Positions 16,968-25,311 of a stretch of DNA of 54,665 nucleotides are shown here, piece after piece. The position numbers and the translations under genes are program-made. How positions within the stretch are numbered: the first letter of the stretch is position 1; each line of letters begins with the position of its first letter. Source of the DNA: Synechococcales cyanobacterium bin2.concoct.b11b12b14.033 (GTDB lineage Bacteria > Cyanobacteriota > Vampirovibrionia > Caenarcaniphilales > Caenarcanaceae). Location of the stretch: positions 1 to 54,665 of the forward strand of contig JAAFJH010000005.1 in NCBI GenBank assembly GCA_013298875.1. Direction: 5' to 3'. Below the pieces are notes generated by a model, which worked only from the letters and a program-made list of their open reading frames with translations, did not search any database and was not told the origin of the DNA.

Positions 16968-17340
16968 TGTTTAGTTCAAGTAAATCAACATTAAAAGTTT
17001 TAATTTTCTCGTAAAATTCGGGTGTATGACCCCAAGGTTTTTTAGTATTCCAAAGCCAAATATGTGTCATTTCATGGAAAATAACTTCACTAACTTTTTG
17101 AATATTTTCCTTGGCCAATAAATGCTTAGAAAGCCTAATGACTGGTTGAAATTGTTTATCCTGAAAAACGGTAAAATCGGCGAAACGATGATAATTTTTA
17201 CCGGTTCCAATCCGATCAGACCATTTGACACGGCTAAGAGGTACTTCATTATTAAAATGAGTAGAATTTACACGGTCAAAAATATTATATAAAACTGATT
17301 CAGCTAAAAGATTTTGTTCAGCATTTGTTATGGCAGACAC
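16960..17340 (-). CDS. SprT-like zinc metalloprotease-fold protein
   Basis: This 126-residue protein contains the zinc motif HEMTHIW (H89, E90, H93) preceded by RLSKHLLAKENIQKVSEVIF and followed by KKPWGHTPEFYEKI, which provides the third ligand (H about 104). This is the SprT/SprT-like arrangement (a short catalytic domain, as in Spartan). RVKWSDRIGT near residue 37-46 is also family-typical. No zinc-ribbon is attached. In bacteria the role is poorly known. It overlaps purL by 8 bases and is probably co-transcribed with it. Confidence 0.8.
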   Translation of the reverse strand: MSAITNAEQNLLAESVLYNIFDRVNSTHFNNEVPLSRVKWSDRIGTGKNYHRFADFTVFQDKQFQPVIRLSKHLLAKENIQKVSEVIFHEMTHIWLWNTKKPWGHTPEFYEKIKTFNVDLLELNNG

Positions 17341-17368
17341 TTAATATTTGCTCCTAAAACTTAATTGT

Positions 17369-17548
17369 TTATTCAGGTAATTGAGAATCATTATTGTTAT
17401 TATTATTTGTTTTTTGAAAAGCCTTTTTAAAATTAACTAGAGCTTCTCCAACTGACTTGCCAAGTTCTGGCAATTTTTTTGGGCCAAAAACGACTAATCC
17501 AATAACGAATAATATAGCTAATTCTGGGATTCCGAGATTAGGAAACAT
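17369..17548 (-). CDS. tatA: Twin-arginine translocase subunit TatA/E
   Basis: This 59-residue protein starts MFPNLGIPELAILFVIGLVV and continues FGPKKLPELGKSVGEAL, the exact TatA/E pattern: a short N-terminal membrane helix, the FGPKKLPELG hinge, then an amphipathic helix. The tail is Asn-rich (NNNNNND) and ends QLPE. TatA oligomers form the protein-conducting part of the Tat pathway for folded proteins. It is transcribed alone toward the sprT-like gene, 28 bases away; tatC is not in the window. Confidence 0.9.
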   Translation of the reverse strand: MFPNLGIPELAILFVIGLVVFGPKKLPELGKSVGEALVNFKKAFQKTNNNNNNDSQLPE

Positions 17549-17725
17549 GAATTTGAATAATTTTGGAATTATTGAATTAAAATAAAAACGTTTTTAAAGG
17601 CAATTAAACTAATTCAATACAAATATTAGCAGTTAATTAGTTTAGGTTTTCTTAAATTTTTTATATTTTCCCCTAATCTAAAACGTATACCTTAATAATT
17701 CCATTAAATCATCTTGTAAATCATC

Positions 17726-17763
17726 TTGAAAAAAGGAAGAGTAACACTTATACTAAGTTATAC
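17726..17763 (+). promoter_or_regulatory. Promoter and likely operator of the relBE-like operon
   Basis: TTGAAA (17726-17731) and TATACT (17749-17754) are separated by 17 bases, a good sigma-70-type promoter. The -10 box lies inside the palindrome ACTTA-TAC-TAAGT (17746-17758), which extends imperfectly to 17741-17763. Ribbon-helix-helix antitoxins repress their operons at such sites, so autoregulation is likely. The first codon is at 17781. Confidence 0.6.
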
Positions 17764-17780
17764 ACAAATATAAATTAAAA

Positions 17781-17996
17781 ATGTTAGCTTTAAGATTAGA
17801 ACCTGAACTAGAAAGAGAATTAGAGAAATTAGCTAAAGAAACTAAGCGTTCTAAAAGTTATCATGCCAAAGAAGCTTTAAAAAAATATATTGAAGATCGC
17901 TCAGATTATTTAAAAGCTTTAGCTGTTTTAGAAAAAAATAATTCGTGTATATCTTTAGAAGAGATGAAGGCTCACATTGTAAAATTGGACGATTAA
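17781..17996 (+). CDS. RelB-like ribbon-helix-helix antitoxin
   Basis: This 71-residue protein begins MLALRLEPELERELEKLAKE and continues TKRSKSYHAKEALKKYIED, the ribbon-helix-helix DNA-binding pattern of antitoxins paired with RelE/ParE toxins. The C-terminal half (residues 40-71) should wrap the toxin. It is preceded by a palindromic operator over the -10 box. The toxin reading frame follows immediately, overlapping the end of this gene. Confidence 0.85.
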   Translation: MLALRLEPELERELEKLAKETKRSKSYHAKEALKKYIEDRSDYLKALAVLEKNNSCISLEEMKAHIVKLDD

Positions 17997-18255
17997 ATTT
18001 GATGAAGATTTAAAGAAAATAGCCAAAAAATTAGGAAAGCAAGCTTTTAATCGAATAATAGACTTTTTAGAAGAGAGAATTTTAATTGAAAGAAGACATC
18101 CTAAAACCTTTGGAGAACCTTTAGTCGGTAATTTAATTGGGTTATGGAGATATAGAGTTGGCGATTATAGAATAGTTTGCAAAATTGAAGACGATATTTT
18201 AACAGTTTTGGTATTAGAAATAAACCATCGGAAACAAGTTTATAAAAGAAAATAA
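17983..18255 (+). CDS. RelE/ParE-family toxin lacking a canonical start codon
   Basis: The frame reads WTIKFDEDLKKIAKKLGKQA near its start, then LIERRHPKTFGEPL, LWRYRVGDYRIVCKIED and NHRKQVYKRK at the end. This is a complete RelE/ParE fold with the usual W-x-I-x-F-D start and R-Y-R-V-G-D-Y-R-I motif, about 90 codons. TAA at 17980-17982 closes the frame upstream, and between it and the Trp codon there is only AAT. The nearest possible starts are ACG at 17989 and ATT at 17992, the latter overlapping the relB stop. RelE toxins cleave ribosome-bound mRNA and ParE toxins block gyrase; this could be either. Possibly inactivated by loss of the start codon. Confidence 0.75.
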   Translation, partial: NWTIKFDEDLKKIAKKLGKQAFNRIIDFLEERILIERRHPKTFGEPLVGNLIGLWRYRVGDYRIVCKIEDDILTVLVLEINHRKQVYKRK

Positions 18256-18347
18256 TTCACCCAAGAAAAATAATTCATTGACTGTAAAATCAGATAAAAT
18301 ACTTTATTATTTGATTTTCTCAGATTAAGTACTTTTTAATTGAATTT

Positions 18348-19865
18348 ATGATAATTTCCCAAAAGTCTTTCAGCTCAGCTCGTAAAACTAAAATAATTTG
18401 CACAATTGGCCCGGCTTGTAATACGCCAGAAATGCTTAGAAGTTTAATTTTGGCCGGCATGGACGTTGCTCGCTTAAACTTTTCGCACGGCTTTTATGAA
18501 GATCACGCCAAGGTTGTAAAAATAATAAGGGAAATATCGACTGAAATCGGAAAGCCTATTGCGATATTACAAGATTTACAAGGCCCAAAAATCCGCACCA
18601 GTAAATTAAAAAATGGTTCCTTAACTCTTGCACCTAAGCAAATATTTACAATTACCACCGAGCAAATTGAAAATACAGAGTCAATGGTCTCAACCACTTA
18701 TTTAGATTTGGCGAAAGACTTACAGCCAGGAAATACAATTTTGATTGATGATGGCTTGCTTCAACTCAAAGTTTTAGAAACAGATGGTATTAAATTAACT
18801 TGCGAAGTCATTCACGGCGGGATTTTAAAAGACAATAAAGGTATTAATATACCTGACGTTAAACTGACGACTCCTGCTTTAACTGAAAAAGACATTAAAG
18901 ATTTACAGTTCGGTTTAGAATTGGATGTTGATTATATTGCTTTGTCCTTTGTACGTGAAGCTAAAGATGTGCTTGAATTGAAAGCCTTAATTCACAAAGC
19001 AAATAAAGATATACCTATTATTGCCAAAATTGAAAAACCGCAAGCTTTAGTTAATATCAATTCAATTTTAGATGTTTGCGAAGGTATAATGGTAGCTCGT
19101 GGTGATTTGGGAGTTGAATTAAGCCCCGAAAAAGTACCGGTTGAGCAAAAACGCTTAATTAAAAAAGCCAATGAAAAAGGTATTTTAGTTATTACAGCTA
19201 CTCAAATGCTTGAATCGATGATTAAAAACCCTTGTCCAACCAGAGCGGAAGCTTCAGACGTTGCAAATGCTATTTTTGACAATACAGACGCAGTTATGTT
19301 GTCGGGTGAAACAGCTAGTGGAAGCTTTCCAATTGAAGTTGTTAAATTAATGTCTCGTATTATTGAAGAAACCGAAAAGGCCATTTCTTATCCACGCGAT
19401 GCTCGGAGTGATTTAGAAGACCTTGATCCACCAATGCACCGTGATCCAATTGGCTATTTTCCACAAACTATTAGTCGCTTGGCTTGTGACGCAGCCGCAG
19501 AAATTTCCGCCAAAGCAGTTATTGTTTTTACTTCTTCCGGTAATACAGCCTTGCGGATTTCAAAATGCCGTTCAGATAGCAAAATATTAGCTTTATCTCC
19601 TTATCCGTCTGTTCAAAGAAAAATGGCACTTTTTTGGGGAGTTCAATCAGCCATAATCCATGAAGAATTAAATGAAGTTCAAACTACTGAAGATGTTTTG
19701 CATAAAGTAGATGAAATTTTATTGAATTCAGGCTTATTCTCTAAAGGTGAGCAAATTGTTATCACAACTGGTTCACCTAGACCAGTAAGCGGAACAACTA
19801 ATATCATGAAATTGCATGTAATTGGCTCTGGAGCAGGTGAGTATATTCCTGGCGAAATCAGTTAA
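18348..19865 (+). CDS. pyk: Pyruvate kinase
   Basis: Pyruvate kinase makes pyruvate and ATP from phosphoenolpyruvate and ADP. Visible motifs are KIICTIGPA at the start, ARLNFSHG, LQDLQGPKIRTSKL, the catalytic IIAKIEKPQALVN and GIMVARGDLGVEL, then ITATQMLESMI. The C-terminal regulatory domain is complete (AVIVFTSSGNTAL; ITTGSPRPVSGTTN). At 505 residues it is slightly longer than average, with a short extra segment before the C-terminal domain (DPPMHRDPIGYFPQ). Probably a single-gene transcript; the SDR gene follows after 57 bases. Confidence 0.96.
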   Translation: MIISQKSFSSARKTKIICTIGPACNTPEMLRSLILAGMDVARLNFSHGFYEDHAKVVKIIREISTEIGKPIAILQDLQGPKIRTSKLKNGSLTLAPKQIFTITTEQIENTESMVSTTYLDLAKDLQPGNTILIDDGLLQLKVLETDGIKLTCEVIHGGILKDNKGINIPDVKLTTPALTEKDIKDLQFGLELDVDYIALSFVREAKDVLELKALIHKANKDIPIIAKIEKPQALVNINSILDVCEGIMVARGDLGVELSPEKVPVEQKRLIKKANEKGILVITATQMLESMIKNPCPTRAEASDVANAIFDNTDAVMLSGETASGSFPIEVVKLMSRIIEETEKAISYPRDARSDLEDLDPPMHRDPIGYFPQTISRLACDAAAEISAKAVIVFTSSGNTALRISKCRSDSKILALSPYPSVQRKMALFWGVQSAIIHEELNEVQTTEDVLHKVDEILLNSGLFSKGEQIVITTGSPRPVSGTTNIMKLHVIGSGAGEYIPGEIS

Positions 19866-19922
19866 AGCTAAAAAAGTTCTTTCTGACAAAATAGAAATTC
19901 AGCCGTTAAAGTTCCTTAACAA

Positions 19923-20786
19923 ATGCCAAAAGATTTTTATACAAATAATAATTTACCCGAAGCCATTTACCCATCTTGTCCAATCAATAGGGTTTTAGAA
20001 GGTCAGACAGCAATTGTAACGGGTAGCAGTTCAGGTATTGGCAAAGCGGTAGCCATTGAATTAGGCAAAGCCGGAGCAGATGTTTTAATTAATTATTCTT
20101 CTAATAAGCAAAGTGCTGAAGAAGTGGCAAAAGAAATACAAGAATATGGAGGCAAAGCTTTTGCTTTTAAAGCCGATGTAAGCTCCGAAGTAGAAGTGCA
20201 GGCTATGTTTAGCGAAGCTCTCAACCAATTTGGTAGCTTAGACATTTTAGTTAATAATTCTGGTATTCAACAAGATGCACCTATTGATGAAATGACTCTT
20301 GAGCAGTGGGATAAAGTAATTGGCGTTAATTTAAGAGGACAGTTTTTATGTGCCAGAGAAGCAATAAAGATTTTTAAAAAGCAAGGTGTAAAACCCGAAA
20401 TATCTTGTGCGGCCGGAAAAATTATTTGTATGAGTTCAGTACACGATATAATTCCCTGGGCAGGGCATGTTAATTATGCGGCTTCGAAAGGCGGAGTTTT
20501 AATGTTTATGAAAAGCGTTGCTCAGGAAGTTGCTCCTCATCGTATTCGAGTAAATGGAATTTCGCCTGGAGCAATTAGAACCCCTATTAATCATGAAGCT
20601 TGGAGTACACCCGAAGCTTATGCTGACTTAATGAGATTGATTCCTTATAAAAGAATTGGTGAACCAGCGGAAATAGGTAGGGTGGCGGTTTGGTTAGCTT
20701 CTGATAATTCAGATTATATTAATGGTACAACTATGTACGTTGATGGAGGAATGACTCTTTATCCTGGTTTTGAAAGTGGAGGCTAA
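19923..20786 (+). CDS. SDR oxidoreductase, glucose 1-dehydrogenase-like
   Basis: This is a classical short-chain dehydrogenase of 287 residues. The cofactor motif is TGSSSGIGKA (about 37-46), followed by LVNNSGIQQD and the catalytic set Ser (CMSSVHD), Tyr and Lys (NYAASKGG). SPGAIRTPIN and YVDGGMTLYPGF follow. The overall pattern, with its Tyr-Pro-Gly-Phe end, resembles NAD(P)-dependent glucose 1-dehydrogenases of Bacillus type. An N-terminal extension of about 28 residues precedes the fold. The natural substrate cannot be fixed from sequence. Confidence 0.85.
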   Translation: MPKDFYTNNNLPEAIYPSCPINRVLEGQTAIVTGSSSGIGKAVAIELGKAGADVLINYSSNKQSAEEVAKEIQEYGGKAFAFKADVSSEVEVQAMFSEALNQFGSLDILVNNSGIQQDAPIDEMTLEQWDKVIGVNLRGQFLCAREAIKIFKKQGVKPEISCAAGKIICMSSVHDIIPWAGHVNYAASKGGVLMFMKSVAQEVAPHRIRVNGISPGAIRTPINHEAWSTPEAYADLMRLIPYKRIGEPAEIGRVAVWLASDNSDYINGTTMYVDGGMTLYPGFESGG

Positions 20787-20902
20787 GAATAATCTTGAGT
20801 TTTATAAATAAGCTAAATAAATAAGAAAGAAAAATATTTCTATTGGCAAAACAAATTTAATTTGACAAAATATTTCAATCTATTCTAAAAATCAGTAATT
20901 AA

Positions 20903-22189
20903 ATGAGCGTTGCACCTGGAATTTTCCAAAAAAATCTCGACGAAACTAGTTTATCGTCTGAAACTACCGCCAATTTCATGGATGCTGTTGCCAAGAAAAT
21001 CCCTGGGTTTGATGATTCTATGCTCAATATAATTACTCATTCTAAGCGAGAAATTATTGTTGAAATCCCCATTAGACTTGATAATGGAAAGGTTTCTGTT
21101 TTTCGTGGTTACCGTGTTCAGCATAATAATTCACGTGGTGGTCCTTTCAAAGGTGGTATTCGTTATCATCATGAAGTTAATTTGGCCGAAGTAAGAGGCC
21201 TGGCCATTTTGATGACTTGGAAAGCTGCTTTGGTGAGAATCCCATTTGGTGGAGCTAAAGGCGGAATTGCTTGTGAGCCTAAAAAGTTGTCTTTAACCGA
21301 GCTGGAACGCTTAACTCGAGCTTATACTGAACACTTAGGAGATAATATTGGACCTTATTATGATGTGCCTGCTCCGGACGTAAATACTAATTCGCAGGTA
21401 ATGGCTTGGATGTTTGATGAATACGCCAAAAGTCATAATAATTGCTCTTTGGCGGTGGTAACAGGTAAGCCGATTGAAATTGGTGGATCTCAAGGTCGTG
21501 AAGAAGCGACTGGTCGTGGAGTTGTAATTGTAACGCGTGAATTATTAAAAGAACTTGGTTTAAATCCAGCTGAGCAAAGAATAATTATTCAGGGCTTTGG
21601 TAATGTTGGTTCTTATGTAGCTCGCATTATGCATTATGAAGTTGGAGCAAAAATTATTGGTATTTCGACCGTAGAAGGAGCTATTTATAATGAAAATGGC
21701 CTTAATATCCCCGAGCTTTTAAGTTATCAGGCTAAACATGGAACTATTAAAGATTTTCCTAATTGTGATTGGATGAGCAATGAAGAAATGCTTTTACAAG
21801 ATTGTGATGTTTTAATTCCAGCTGCTTTAGCTGGTTCGGTGGATGCTGAGGTTGCCCAGAAAACTAATGCTAAAGTTATAGTTGAGGCAGCTAATGCACC
21901 AGTTACTATCGAAGCAGATGCTATTTTAAATGAAAGAAAAATTTATGTTGTACCGGGTATTTTGGCTAATCCGGGTGGAGTAATTGTCTCTTATTTTGAA
22001 TGGGTACAGAATTTACAACAGCTGTACTGGACTTATGAAGATGTGGTTGGACGCTTGGAAAAATTAATTGTAGATGCTTATAAACGCACTTATACAGCTT
22101 CAATTGAACATAATTGTTCTTTAAGAGAAGCGGCTTTGCGGGTAGCTTTAATTGATGTTATTAAATCAATCAAGTTAAGGGGTTTTTAA
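20903..22189 (+). CDS. gdhA: Glutamate dehydrogenase (Glu/Leu/Phe/Val family)
   Basis: The enzyme interconverts glutamate and 2-oxoglutarate plus ammonia with NAD(P). Motifs include RGPFKGGIRYH, the catalytic-lysine region IPFGGAKGGIACEPK, PAPDVNTNSQVMAWMFDEY and the Rossmann motif IIQGFGNVGSYVA. NPGGVIVSYFEWVQN near the C-terminus is typical of the 420-residue class. At 428 residues it is complete. It links nitrogen assimilation to central metabolism and lies downstream of pyk and the SDR on the same strand, 116 bases away. Confidence 0.94.
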   Translation: MSVAPGIFQKNLDETSLSSETTANFMDAVAKKIPGFDDSMLNIITHSKREIIVEIPIRLDNGKVSVFRGYRVQHNNSRGGPFKGGIRYHHEVNLAEVRGLAILMTWKAALVRIPFGGAKGGIACEPKKLSLTELERLTRAYTEHLGDNIGPYYDVPAPDVNTNSQVMAWMFDEYAKSHNNCSLAVVTGKPIEIGGSQGREEATGRGVVIVTRELLKELGLNPAEQRIIIQGFGNVGSYVARIMHYEVGAKIIGISTVEGAIYNENGLNIPELLSYQAKHGTIKDFPNCDWMSNEEMLLQDCDVLIPAALAGSVDAEVAQKTNAKVIVEAANAPVTIEADAILNERKIYVVPGILANPGGVIVSYFEWVQNLQQLYWTYEDVVGRLEKLIVDAYKRTYTASIEHNCSLREAALRVALIDVIKSIKLRGF

Positions 22190-22208
22190 CTAAAAATATT
22201 AATATGCA

Positions 22209-22236
22209 TTGAATACCTTAAGTATGACGGTATAAT
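22209..22236 (+). promoter_or_regulatory. Putative sigma-70 promoter of the tandem small genes
   Basis: TTGAAT (22209-22214) and a perfect TATAAT (22231-22236) are 16 bases apart, 28 bases ahead of the ATG at 22264. Confidence 0.55.
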
Positions 22237-22263
22237 TTTAATAATTGAAGAAAAAGCTACCAA

Positions 22264-22587
22264 ATGAATAATATACAAATAGTTATACAAGCTTGGCAGT
22301 TAGCAATCGCAGTCTTGGCCATTGGTTTAACTTTTGTAGCTATTTTGGTAAGTTCTTTTTGGGCTTTCTGGAATATTATCGATAAGCGGTTTGATAGGTT
22401 TGAATCCGAAATGAGATCAGAATTAAAAGAAATAAAGGAAGCTGTTTCGGGGCTGAAAACGGAGCAGGCCGTTCAAAAGAGAGAAATTGAACATCTATCC
22501 CGTGAGCAAGAACAACAAAGAAATAGGCTTGAACAAATGGTTGACTTATTTAAACAACGTATGACAAATCCCGACGCAGGAGTATAA
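22264..22587 (+). CDS. Small membrane coiled-coil protein, tandem copy 1
   Basis: This 107-residue protein has one N-terminal membrane helix (residues 10-38, QAWQLAIAVLAIGLTFVAIL then SSFWAFW) and a long heptad-rich helix from about residue 40 to 103 (ELKEIKEAVSGLKTEQAVQK, REIEHLSREQEQQRNRLEQM). It is nearly identical to the next gene, from which it is separated by two bases. The architecture recalls small phage or holin-associated membrane coils and also the protein at 14189, but no family can be named. Function unknown. Confidence 0.7.
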   Translation: MNNIQIVIQAWQLAIAVLAIGLTFVAILVSSFWAFWNIIDKRFDRFESEMRSELKEIKEAVSGLKTEQAVQKREIEHLSREQEQQRNRLEQMVDLFKQRMTNPDAGV

Positions 22588-22589
22588 AA

Positions 22590-22916
22590 ATGAATAATAT
22601 ACAAATAGTTATACAAGCTTGGCAATTAGCAATCGCAGTAGTGGCCATTGGTTTAACTTTTGTCGCTATTTTGGTAAGTTCCTTTTGGGCTTTCTGGAAT
22701 ATTATTGATAAGAGGTTTGATAAGATCGATAAACAATTTGATAAAGTAGAAGTTGATCTCAAAGAAATAAAAGAAGCTGTTTCGGGACTAAAGACAGAAC
22801 AGGCTGTTCAGAAAAGAGAAATTGAGCATTTATCCCGTGAGCAAGAACAACAAAGAAATAGACTGGAGCAAATGGTTGACTTATTTAAACAACGCATGAC
22901 AAATCCCGAAATTTAA
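22590..22916 (+). CDS. Small membrane coiled-coil protein, tandem copy 2
   Basis: This 108-residue protein is a tandem duplicate of the preceding one, offset by 326 bases. The membrane helix and the C-terminal coil are almost unchanged; the difference lies in the middle, where copy 2 has KIDKQFDKVEVDL in place of RFESEMRSEL. Two copies in one transcript could form homo- or hetero-oligomers through their coils. Its stop overlaps the convergent gene at 22913 by four bases. Function unknown. Confidence 0.7.
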   Translation: MNNIQIVIQAWQLAIAVVAIGLTFVAILVSSFWAFWNIIDKRFDKIDKQFDKVEVDLKEIKEAVSGLKTEQAVQKREIEHLSREQEQQRNRLEQMVDLFKQRMTNPEI

Positions 22917-24472
22917 TAATAAATCCCAGAAGCATTGTATTGAGCTGGCATTGGCATGGGTGGAGCATAATAATTATTATAATTACTTGCATTTACCTGT
23001 ATAGGGGAAGCTTGTTGCATTTGTGGCATTGGTTGTTGGGCGGGCAAATAATTTTGTACTAATTGCTGTGGAGACAAAGAGCCATTCTGCAAAGCCATAT
23101 AATCATTTTGTGAAATTGGAATAGTTTGTACCTCCTCATTATTTAAAGGCATTGACTGAACTGGAGCCTGGTACATTGGCTGCTGAGTATTAAAATTTGC
23201 TGATGGTTGCATTTGTGGCATTGGTTGTTGAGCGGGCAAATAATTTTGTACTAATTGCTGTGGAGACAAAGAGCCATTTTGCAAAGCCATATAATCATTT
23301 TGTGAAATTGGAATAGTTTGTACTTCTTCGGTATTTAAAGGCAGTGGCTGTTGGGCTGTAGCATAATTTGGCTGAACTGAAATGGCTTGAGGTTGTAGTT
23401 GTTGAATATTGAAATTTCCGCTTGGCTGAATTTGTTGAATTGGCTGGGCTTGAGTTTGAATTTGGGGTGCAACTTCTTGTTGCTGAATTTGACGCTGAAT
23501 GGGGGGCAAAACTTGTACTTTTACTGGTGTTGAATCGGTTAAAATATTATAATTAGACTCTGACTCCGCCTCTGCATTTGTATTTTGCGAGTAAGAATTG
23601 TTAGCATAAGAGTTATTTTCTTCCTCTTCGGGTAATAAAATATTTCGGATTTGTCTTTTGCTGGTTCTTTGCATTTTTTGAACTGGTCTATTAGTCACTT
23701 CATAATCATTTTGAGCAATTTCATTTTCATTAGCCACATTCACATTAGTCAAATCCACATTTTCTCTTTCTGAAAGTAGGTCTTCAAGTTTTATTTCACC
23801 CGTTTTCAAAGCCTCTAATTCTTCCTGGGTAATTTTAATAGCCTTTTTGGTAATTAAAGAATTTAAGCTTGGGCTTTGTGAATTATTGTTGATTGATGCG
23901 GAATTTGGGGACGACCGGGCGTTTCGATGAGAAACTAAATTACGACCTCTTTGATGACTAGACGCCATGTCTTGAATATCCTGACTAATGTCTTCACCAT
24001 CTTCTAGACGGGTTAATAAGTCTTGGGATTTTTCCTGACTCTCCGCGGAACACCAATTGGTAGAGTTTAAATATCCTTTGCATAAATAATAATTACGTCC
24101 ATTAATTTCGGCTTTATAAGCTAAGTATTTAATTTTGGTTTCATCATAATTACTGGACAAATCAATAATTGGTAATTTGGCATATGCCTCTAATCTTTTG
24201 CCAGTAGTGCATTTAGCTAAATAACGGTCTACAATTTTCTTTTCATTGGCTATTAAAGGGCTGCCCAAATAACCTCCATTACAAACAACATAGCCAAATC
24301 TTTCGTCTGGAGAGTCATCCCGAATTTCAATTTTCCACTTGCTTTTAGTGTCCATTACAAAAACACCCGGGTAAATTTCTGCTGACTGAGCCGGAGATGA
24401 ATTTAAGCCACAATAAGAAATATAACCGAAAAATAAAAGACTGAAATTAACTAATTTTTTATTGATAAACAT
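22913..24472 (-). CDS. Secreted Gln/Pro-rich repeat protein
   Basis: This 519-residue protein starts with a signal peptide (KKLVNFSLLFFGYISYCG, with a probable cut after AQSAE about residue 31). Residues 32-150 form a small cysteine-containing domain (CNGGYLG, KCTTGKRLEAY, YLCKGYLNSTNWC) that may be disulfide-linked. Beyond residue 170 the chain is low-complexity, rich in Asn, Ser, Gln and Pro. Near the C-terminus a 64-residue unit containing EVQTIPISQNDYMALQNGSL and SPQQLVQNYLPAQQP occurs twice. LTRLEDGEDIS and ITQEELEALKTGEIKLEDLL look like related single motifs. Probably periplasmic or surface-exposed; function unknown. Confidence 0.7.
   Translation of the reverse strand: MFINKKLVNFSLLFFGYISYCGLNSSPAQSAEIYPGVFVMDTKSKWKIEIRDDSPDERFGYVVCNGGYLGSPLIANEKKIVDRYLAKCTTGKRLEAYAKLPIIDLSSNYDETKIKYLAYKAEINGRNYYLCKGYLNSTNWCSAESQEKSQDLLTRLEDGEDISQDIQDMASSHQRGRNLVSHRNARSSPNSASINNNSQSPSLNSLITKKAIKITQEELEALKTGEIKLEDLLSERENVDLTNVNVANENEIAQNDYEVTNRPVQKMQRTSKRQIRNILLPEEEENNSYANNSYSQNTNAEAESESNYNILTDSTPVKVQVLPPIQRQIQQQEVAPQIQTQAQPIQQIQPSGNFNIQQLQPQAISVQPNYATAQQPLPLNTEEVQTIPISQNDYMALQNGSLSPQQLVQNYLPAQQPMPQMQPSANFNTQQPMYQAPVQSMPLNNEEVQTIPISQNDYMALQNGSLSPQQLVQNYLPAQQPMPQMQQASPIQVNASNYNNYYAPPMPMPAQYNASGIYY
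23015..23343. repeat. Two 137-bp direct repeats within the Gln-rich gene
   Basis: Bases 23015-23151 and 23207-23343 are nearly identical, offset by 192 bases (64 codons). They encode the duplicated unit SQNDYMALQNGSLSPQQLVQ. The low divergence suggests recent duplication or gene conversion; copy number could vary between strains. Confidence 0.85.
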
Positions 24473-24642
24473 ACAAAAAGTCTCTAATATAATGAATCTG
24501 TAATTTTTATGCCTTGCTATCCCTAATCCCTGAATTCATCAACTATTTGTTGTATTATCGAAGTACTAATTAAAAAGCCCACTCAAACAGCTTTATACAT
24601 TAAAAAGTTTAAATAATTTTACATTTAATGATTTACTTATTC

Positions 24643-25311
24643 TCAACTTAAAAATATAGCCTTGCCTAGTCTTAACATGGTAGAACCAGCCTTAATCGCT
24701 TCAGGGTAATCCCCGGACATGCCCATTGAAAGCTCAGTTAAATTTAAATTAGATAATTTTTCGGCATTTATTTTTTCTTTTAAAGTTTTTAATTCAACAA
24801 ATAGTTCATAGTTAGACGCTGGGCTTAAACCAAAAGGCAAAATAGTCATTAGGCCAATAATATTTAAATTATTTAATTCGCTAATTGAAACTAATGAATT
24901 GAGCAAATCTGTCGGCAGAAAACCACTTTTATTATCATCGGGAGCCAATTTGACTTGTAATAGAATTTTATTTTTATTTTGTAAATTCAGATCTCCGGCC
25001 AATTGATTTAATTTAATTAAAATATCCAAACTATCGGCTGAATGAATATAAGTAAAGTTCAAAAGTATTTGTTTAGCTTTATTAGTTTGCAATTTGCCAA
25101 TAAAATGCCAAGTTAAATTTAAGCTGTTTAACTCCTGTTGTTTAATTAAAGCTTCTTGCAGGCGGCTCTCGGCAAAATGTTGAAAACCCATTTCATATGC
25201 AATTTTAATACTTTCGATCGATTCACGTTTACTAACTGCAATTAAAAGAATTTGCTTTGATAATCCTTCAATTTGATTTTTGAGAATTTTAACTTTATCG
25301 GCAAACATCAA
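24643..25311 (-). CDS. yggS: YggS/PLPBP-family pyridoxal phosphate homeostasis protein
   Basis: This family binds pyridoxal 5'-phosphate without a known catalytic reaction and helps maintain free PLP. The PLP-binding lysine is K28 in LLIAVSKRES. Other family motifs are HFAESRLQEALIKQ, TWHFIGKLQTNKAK and the C-terminal ELSMGMSGDYPEAIKAGSTM (phosphate-binding). At 222 residues it is normal. Its 5' end overlaps the lipoprotein gene at 25295 by 17 bases, so the two are one operon. Confidence 0.9.
   Translation of the reverse strand: MMFADKVKILKNQIEGLSKQILLIAVSKRESIESIKIAYEMGFQHFAESRLQEALIKQQELNSLNLTWHFIGKLQTNKAKQILLNFTYIHSADSLDILIKLNQLAGDLNLQNKNKILLQVKLAPDDNKSGFLPTDLLNSLVSISELNNLNIIGLMTILPFGLSPASNYELFVELKTLKEKINAEKLSNLNLTELSMGMSGDYPEAIKAGSTMLRLGKAIFLS

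Noticed and set aside
22264-22916. Phage holin or lysis cassette
   Set aside because: A membrane helix plus coil is suggestive, but there is no lysin, structural phage gene or integrase near.
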